Assembly (NCBI GenBank): GCA_021234155.1
Contig: JAJEKV010000054.1
Span: 7,338,655 to 7,402,654 of the forward strand
Direction: 5' to 3'
DNA: 64,000 nucleotides
Source: Isoetes taiwanensis
Taxonomy: Eukaryota; Streptophyta; Lycopodiopsida; Isoetales; Isoetaceae
Shown: positions 57,491 through 64,000 of the stretch, in pieces
Numbering within the stretch: position 1 is the stretch's first letter
Layout: every line of letters begins with the position of its first letter
Position numbers and translations under genes: made by a program
Notes under the pieces: generated by a model
Seen by the model: the letters and a program-made list of their open reading frames with translations, nothing else
The model's database searches: none
What the model was told of the DNA's origin: nothing

Positions 57491-58751
57491 GCTAGAAAAT
57501 CTTAACGATCAAGTTTGTTCAAAAGACTTTTATATAAATATAGATTAAATTAAAACAGATTGTTACAAAGCTATCAGCAGACAGCTATGCCTGCAGCACC
57601 AGTTCCATCGTAATCATCATTGGTTGTTCTATTGAATGTGCTTAGAATAACTTTGATCGCAAAGGTCAGAGCATCCACAAAGATACTATCCATCTAGTTC
57701 ATATACGATGTTCCTGGAAGATTTAAAATAAATAAGTAAACACATCATAGACAATCTAAGATGTAAAACACAATAGTGTAACAAACACAAAAATGAAGCA
57801 ATTTATGCAATTGCACCACATATTAGGCGATCAAACAAATTCTTGAAATATTGTAGCAAAAAAAAGAATGATGCAACTTATTAATGATGCAAGAGGAGAT
57901 CAAACCGTGCAATAAGCACATTTTACCTAATCAATTGACAATATTAGGTATTTTTGCACGAAAAACACAGTGCAACAATCAATGTACTCTTCCTAGCACT
58001 GCAGTTGCCACAATTGATATTATAGAAAGCTATTTGTAAAAACCTACACGGAAAATTGTTCAAATGGAAAAACTTAGCATCTGGTTAAAGCTCTAGACAT
58101 GATTATGTAGGCATTAAGCTTCAAGCTACCCATTTTCTTAAGCGTGGCAAACCAAAACCAAGAGAAATGTCAAACACAATGCCCTTAAGATATCTTGATT
58201 TCCTTGCTATTTTTATGCATTTAAAAAAGAAATCATCCAAAAATGGAACATCACTAAAAATGGCACTGCTTCCTCACATGATCACGGTATTAGTTGTTGA
58301 AGAAGTTACGGATTTGGCACCTTTTAATTTTGAAGACAATAACATGGTCTTATCGGGGGAAAAAAAAAGGCTGAAAAAGAAACAAAGAAACAATCTTTGC
58401 CAAACTCAACAAATATCAGCCTTATCCAAAGGTTTGAAGTTAAATAATGCCTTTTTTACCCAAAGGTTTGAAGTTTGGGTCCATAGAACGTTGGTCCCTT
58501 TTTTAATTCAATAACTATCTCAAATTGTTATAGATTGAAATACAACTTTGGGTTGAGCATTATTTCATATTAGATCCCACAAAAAAATGTCTAAGCCTTC
58601 ATGTCGATCCCTTTTGCCAAGGTATAAGGAGTTAAGAATTGTTGCAAGAAACTACCTTCCTCACTTGGGTACACCAACCAAAAATTTTGTATTTCAAAAT
58701 CATTGAAATGAAAATTTAACTGTTCCATTAACCTATCACTAGAAGAAAAAC

Positions 58752-59120
58752 CCTACCTTTGTAACGCTTTTTAAAACGCTTTTTACATTACATTAATAAT
58801 ATATCATAATTTTAAAGTGACGTCTCAAATCAAAGTTATATCGCGTTACAATTGATGGGTCAAGTGAAATGCGTTACAAATTGGCAACACGTTAGAAAAT
58901 TGTAGTGCGTTTCAAATTTGAAACATATTACAATTGTGATATGCATGTCAATTTGAAGTATTTGAAACGTGTATCAAATTTATAATGTGTTTCAAAAAAA
59001 TTTACTAATAAAAATTCCCGAACATTGAAGTGCTTTGCAAAATAAAGAAATAACGTTTCAAAAGAAATAGATTTTTCAATAAACCTGACATAAAACATCT
59101 TTCATGATATAAGTTTATTT
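58752..59120 (+). repeat. GTAACGC-type repeat, short copy in Y
   Basis: The counterpart of 21,045-21,412, with a handful of substitutions, ending at the MITE. Confidence 0.85.
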
Positions 59121-59497
59121 CATTAATTAGCTCAAACCATTGTATCCAACACATTTAAAATAAAATCTGCCTAAAACTCCCTTTGGTTTGGGTGCATATT
59201 CACACGGGGGGTTACTCCAGACATCGAGAGTTGTCTTGCCCTTTATTCCTTGATCTGGACCATACATAGTGATCCTCGTTTGTGGGGTATGCCTGTACAA
59301 GTTTTTGTACACTGTATATTAAAGTTTGCAAAATACCACAAGATTTAAGGAAATATACTTAATGGTGTGTATTGTAAGTTTTTAGGGGCTCTCGCTACCC
59401 TACGTAACCCCCCGTGTGAATATGCACCGAAACCAAAGGGGGTTTTAGGGGGATTTTATTTTAAATGTGTTGGATACAATGGGTTGAGCTAATTAAT
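59121..59497. mobile_element. complete MITE, Y copy
   Basis: The counterpart of 21,414-21,803 with both inverted arms. A ~13-bp interior stretch, 'atcggatgggcat', is missing relative to X. Because it sits at the same place in the duplication, it was inserted before the duplication and is not an independent insertion. Confidence 0.85.
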
Positions 59498-59977
59498 GTT
59501 AATGGTTGCTTGTTATATTAAAAAACATTTCGGGCCCTTCGGGCCCTAATAAAGCCCTGCGGTCACTTCGGGCACTAATAATGGCATAAATGCATGTAAC
59601 AATTTTTAATTCATTACGCATGTAACAATTTTAGAAATATTTGTGCATGTAATCCAATTACATGAGACAAGCCTAGAATGATAAAAAAAAGCTGCTTTGT
59701 TTTAATATATATACAATGATGTGCATTAGTTGCATGATGGGATCTTTTCTGAGCAAACACAAATCACATATCTTTGGATTATAGGTTCCCAAGCCTATGA
59801 TTAAAATTATCCACCAAAGATGATATAAATATCCATGAGAGAATACTCGTGAATAGAAATTGCGGCATTGTGTGCATCTATAGCATCTTGTCACGATGAA
59901 AAATAGTAAAAGCAGGCGTCTTGTAGCATTAAACATATGTTGTAGCATCAAATATCTGCACGACGATAACAAGTTTG

Positions 59978-60032
59978 CCAAATAAATATTACCAACCAGT
60001 GGGACCTGAACCCATCCTGTCCTTGTAACCAT
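59978..60032 (-). repeat. tRNA-like (B-box) segment, Y copy
   Basis: The counterpart of 22,285-22,337, with 'ggttcaggtccca' in place of 'ggttcagatccca'. No full tRNA fold. Confidence 0.3.
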
Positions 60033-61004
60033 CTTAGTGAAGAAATTTGTATCTTAGTAAAGGAATTTGTGTACCTATAACAACATAAATGCAAAAAAAA
60101 AAAAAAAAAAAAAAAAAAATTCCAGGGCATTTACACTACTTCCAGACAAATCCACAAATCTTGTTGCACTACATTAGTCTCAAACAAATCGTGCAAGGCT
60201 TTCCCAATGTGTACAACATGCCACAAAATTCAAACCTTGACATGAACATGGCAGCACAATCATAATGAATACCTCTTTCTGATTCCCATAAATGTATGCA
60301 GAATTGATATGTCATTAACCAACCTATAGTCCAAGGAAAGATATGAAAGTTTAGTGCTTGAAGAAGTTCTAAACTACAACTTGCAAAAATCTCTTGCCAG
60401 ACTCAAATGCACATCGAAACACAAAATTTCAACGGAATCAAAGTAGGAGTTTAGCAGTGGTAATAAAAAACTCTTTGACAACATTCTTTAAAGCGTCACC
60501 AACAACTCCTTTGTCGGCCTTCTAGATACCCAAATAACAGCGGGGAATATAAGCTCCGGTGTTGGTTGTAGAAGCATGGCGATCAACTTAAGTTCTGACA
60601 AAGAAAGTGAGGAAAAGAAAAAGGAAGGGGAGAAGAGCTTACTCGCCATGCCAAAACAACGATATTTTAGAGGCGGTGTAAATTAAGCATATAACACGGT
60701 TCTAGTTGTACCTACTGCTCCCCAGCACCTTTTCTAAATGGACGACAGTGAGGTAAACCACATACTATGTAACTATAGAATTCGAGAAGGATTGTCAGCT
60801 TATAAGCTAGTAATATCCCGGTGAGGCTATGAGAACACGTGCGGATACTTAAAAAGCAATCTTTCACCTTCTCTCTGCCCCTAAAACAACAAGTAAATAA
60901 AGGATTGCCGAGAACCCACCACACTCAACAAAGCGAAAAACAGATCCCGGCCCTACCGCACCTGTTTCACACAGAACAATGCTCCAACATATAGCATCAA
61001 CGCC

Positions 61005-61230
61005 TTAACTTCTTGAGCAATCATCCTTCACCACTTCCCACAAATCAAACCCACCTGCATTGACCACAAGAGCATATCCCTGTTTTTGCCCCAATCTTTT
61101 CTCAAAATCTACCATTTTGAATGTACCATTCTTGACCAAAACTTTGTCATAAGAGTCCCATCTGATCGAATATGGAGTATCGCAATTCTCCAAAACAAAG
61201 CGACTCTTGAACTTGAAAAGGAGAAGTTTC
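61005..61230 (-). CDS. unidentified terminal coding segment (Y copy)
   Basis: The minus frame reads 'FKSRFVLENCDTPYSIRW', 'DSYDKVLVKNGTFKMVDF' and 'EKRLGQKQGYALVVNAGG', then 'FDLWEVVKDDCSRS' and a stop. It is longer and cleaner than the X copy. The frame remains open upstream to 61,316, but that part is AT-rich and probably non-coding. The protein family is unknown. The duplicated capping-enzyme exons lie 1.3 kb further along on the same strand, upstream in transcription. Confidence 0.45.
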
Positions 61231-62539
61231 ATATGAAATTCACGAAGGTAGACCATATACAAGAATAGAGTAGAGTAGAATGCTTTTATAGGACTACAAT
61301 TGCATTGAAGTAACATGAAATCAATCTCATTAGGACCATATAATTGATCCGTTAAATCATTCTACCTTCTTTAACAAGGCAACATATGAATCACATCAAG
61401 AAGAAGAGCCGCAAGAAGATGTTTTAATCCCACTATGATGACTATTATTACCACTGCCCTTTTGACAGTACACGTTATCAAGGTCGTCTCAACCAACCTC
61501 ATTGGCCCCCTAGCAAGCAACTACTTTGACATCTGGCGTCTCCTAGAGCCAGGACTTTTTTTAGGCTGACCTTTGAAAATGCTCCAAGCATTCTTATACT
61601 AAATGCGTATCCTTGGCATTGAACATCATGATGACAATTCTTCTTAGAGTTGCAATTACACCCATCATATTATCAGTTCCCGTGAGGCATGGGCACAAGA
61701 ACATATGACGAATGCATGAAATTAATGAAATTAAATTCACAGAATGCATCAATAGCATGGACATGTTATAAGCAAAACAACAATCTTTAAATTGCCGTTT
61801 CGATAGCCAATTGACAAGTTTCGAGTGGGTAGGACGAGGATTAAATTTCAAATTTACTCTCATGCTCAGGATCAAGCTATTTGTAGCCTTCAAAAATGCA
61901 AGCGGATCATACACTCTAACATAGGATGTGCAAAGTGGAGCCCTTCCATTTCTTCTGATTTTGGTGATTTAAAACCTTGAAGTTGCTTAGTTATCCTTCA
62001 TTAATTGACTCTAATGAGCAAAACCTCACATCCGTTCACAAATAGAAACATAAGCTTTACCTTGCAAATAGAAACATAAGCTTACCTTGCAGTCATCCAT
62101 ATCTCAAGCTTGGACCAAAATTAAGCTCTCTTCGGATCTAATTGGGTCCATATTGACATTCAGCAGCAACTTAGTTATTGAAGTACAATAAAATAGTTTG
62201 GCAACTAAATTGTTGTCTGCTGCCTGCTTTGTCACAGCATTACCAGCTGGGTTACAATTTTTCTAATAATACAAACAAGTAATACTTAGGAGGAATCTGG
62301 GTACCTATTAAACCAGGTGATAAAGAGAGTCAAGTATGTATTATAATTGACCAGTGAGTCAATTGTAAGCATCTTCAGGTCTCGATCTATATACCTAATC
62401 CAGTACTGCTAACTTCTACATGTATCAAATTCTAAATTCTGATCTATAGGCATTGGAGGCATGCAAGTCTTATACCACAGTGCCATCAATTGAGAAAATA
62501 GCTTGGATCTTGCTTAAGTGTAACAGGTGAGCGATCTAT

Positions 62540-63837
62540 TCATATTCCATACATTGGCAGCGGACGATCCTTCCAGTTTCCTCATAAAGCACATCTTCTG
62601 TAATGTTGTCTTCAATGCTCTTGACAATCTGTATCATTTGCTCTCTATCCTTCTCTATCATTTGCTCCTATATGAGGCAAAATAATTCCTGAACAAAAAG
62701 GTAGGATGCACCATGCGCATACAAAACCTCATCATGCTAGATACCTGGATGCTCACAATGCCAAATCAACATTGGTGCCACTAAATGGTTTTATCAATGT
62801 TCCCAATGTCAACTCGAACTAGTTTATCCTGCCAGAATAAGATCTATGCTGAATGTCTTGCTTGATTTTTGTTCCATTTGTGTTCCAAGTTACATTGCAA
62901 TTGTCCATACAAACTGTATAACAAGAAAAATGCAAGTTACCTTTCTATATGTAGTCCATGTATTTGGATGCTTCTTATCGTTCGGCACTCTCATAAACTC
63001 CCAACTATTCTTGATTATGTTCAAAGAGCATTCAACTACCTTGCTCTCTAGTGCTTTCGAACTTATGTTCTCTGCCAAGCATAACAAAAACTCAAGGGAC
63101 AGAAAACCAAAAAGATTTTGCCATACAAACAACTACCAGAAAGTGTCAACTTTGCACCATCAAGACACTTTAGCTCGTCAGTCTTGCCAACCAAACAAAG
63201 GCGCTGTTCTCTCAACTCCGGTATTGTCTGTAAGAAGAGGAAAAGGGATATTAGATTGATGTGGATAAAGAGGAGTGCATCAGAAACATGAGAGACATCT
63301 TGTGGATAAAGAGGAGTGCATCAGAAACATGAGTGACATCTTAAAGGAGCATGCTGGCATTCATTTCAAAATGAGCATAGATAGAGCATAAAGATGACTC
63401 TCTATAGCTATCAGTTGGTTGGTATGGGAATAGAAGAAACCCTGAGAATGAAATCAGCAGAATTCATATGAGGATACTTCCACTTCAAGAGGCCATTGTA
63501 TCCATATGGTATGTATGGGTCATCCCATCCCTGCACAAGAAACGAAAATGAATTAACTATATATGAAGCCCTGCACAAACTCCCTAGTGACAATATGCTA
63601 TGTTTTAAATGCAACCATTTTCCTAGGAATTTATTATTGATGAATGAATAAAAAGACATCGAATCCTAATATTTAGGGCGCTACACTAGGCACATGGATC
63701 TCTTCACATGTTTCCTTTGATAATCCAAGTTACATTTACCTGGGAAATCACGCCATCAGCTTTATGGGGAAGTTCTGAATAAGACCACCGAGAATCCTTC
63801 GCGTCATTGGCAGAACCCAAAATCCCTTCCATTTTTT
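62540..63837 (-). pseudogene. mRNA-capping enzyme, guanylyltransferase C-terminal exons (Y copy)
   Basis: The exons mirror the X copy: 63,740-63,837, 63,441-63,530, 63,137-63,227, 62,941-63,071 and 62,540-62,628, all with AG/GT boundaries. Motifs are the same, including 'GWDDPYIPYGYNG', 'LLKWKYPHMNSADF' and 'KVVECSLN'. The last exon reads 'SIEDNITEDVLYEETG', slightly closer to the family than X (Glu for Gln). It has lost one C near 62,561 ('cagcgg' against 'cagccgg'), so the 'RLPMY' end is frameshifted. The 98-nt first exon has the same missing base as in X. Confidence 0.78.
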
Positions 63838-64000
63838 CTGGTATATCAAACCAGCAAATTAATAGAATAAACAGGCCAATTCACACATGTTATTTTTCTG
63901 CATAAAGGGAGGGAGGAAAGCAACATTTATATGGACAATACTTGTACGTGGCTGAGAATTCAATTGGAGAATGACTGAGATGCAGTTCTCCTTGAAAATC

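Larger units (their letters stand above)
57471..64000 (+). repeat. segmental duplication, copy Y (runs off the window)
   Basis: This is the direct-repeat partner of 19,804-26,620, still matching at base 64,000, so the duplication extends beyond the window. Poly(A) runs at its start and at 60,092-60,119 are longer than in X. It lacks the ~365-bp segment found in X at 23,385-23,752. The open frame 58,167-58,514 is not preserved in X and is probably chance. Confidence 0.92.

Noticed and set aside
58167-58514. 115-codon plus-strand frame in copy Y
   Set aside because: It is not kept open in copy X or in the partial third copy.

Overview
The window reads as nuclear DNA of a land plant. It is AT-rich and repeat-dense, with introns bounded by GT/AG. 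It carries plant-type gene remnants: an mRNA-capping enzyme, a chlorophyllase fragment and an intronless Ser/Thr kinase. It also has 5'-truncated LINEs and paired termini that look like Helitrons. I cannot place it below land plant. There is no sign of bacterial, viral or organellar organisation.

Layout. 1-5.75 kb has no recognisable gene. 5.76-8.46 kb is a decayed LINE on the minus strand. 11.2-11.7 kb holds tandem repeats. 12.8-14.9 kb (minus) and 28.8-31.0 kb (plus) are an inverted pair that both carry the same broken chlorophyllase fragment. 16-19.3 kb is lower-copy sequence with weak exon candidates. 19.8-26.6 kb is copy X of a segmental duplication whose direct-repeat partner, copy Y, runs from 57.47 kb to the window end. 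Both copies contain the 3' exons of an mRNA-capping enzyme on the minus strand. 27.7-28.7 kb is the kinase. 32.06-38.51 kb is a rearranged block related to 56.76-58.2 kb, split at a poly(A) tract by a 4.6-kb insertion made of two 2.07-kb units. 39.9-40.9 kb has two LINE 3' ends facing each other tail to tail. 43.61-51.13 kb is a candidate 7.5-kb Helitron with exon-like fragments, a ~500-bp tandem array and a smaller nested Helitron. 51.85-54.01 kb is a second truncated LINE. 54.2-56.0 kb holds exon-like pieces of an unidentified membrane protein.

Function. The genes do not form a pathway. The best-supported gene is the kinase, which has a 1-nt frameshift in its catalytic loop. The capping-enzyme exons have good splice sites and conserved motifs, but one frameshift is shared by both copies. 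Several frameshifts sit in short homopolymers, so single-base sequencing error is a live alternative to pseudogenisation.

The window is most informative about genome dynamics: nested mobile elements, poly(A) tracts used as junctions, a permuted duplicate, LINE families with microsatellite tails and a shared 3' hairpin, and a Helitron pair whose termini support each other.
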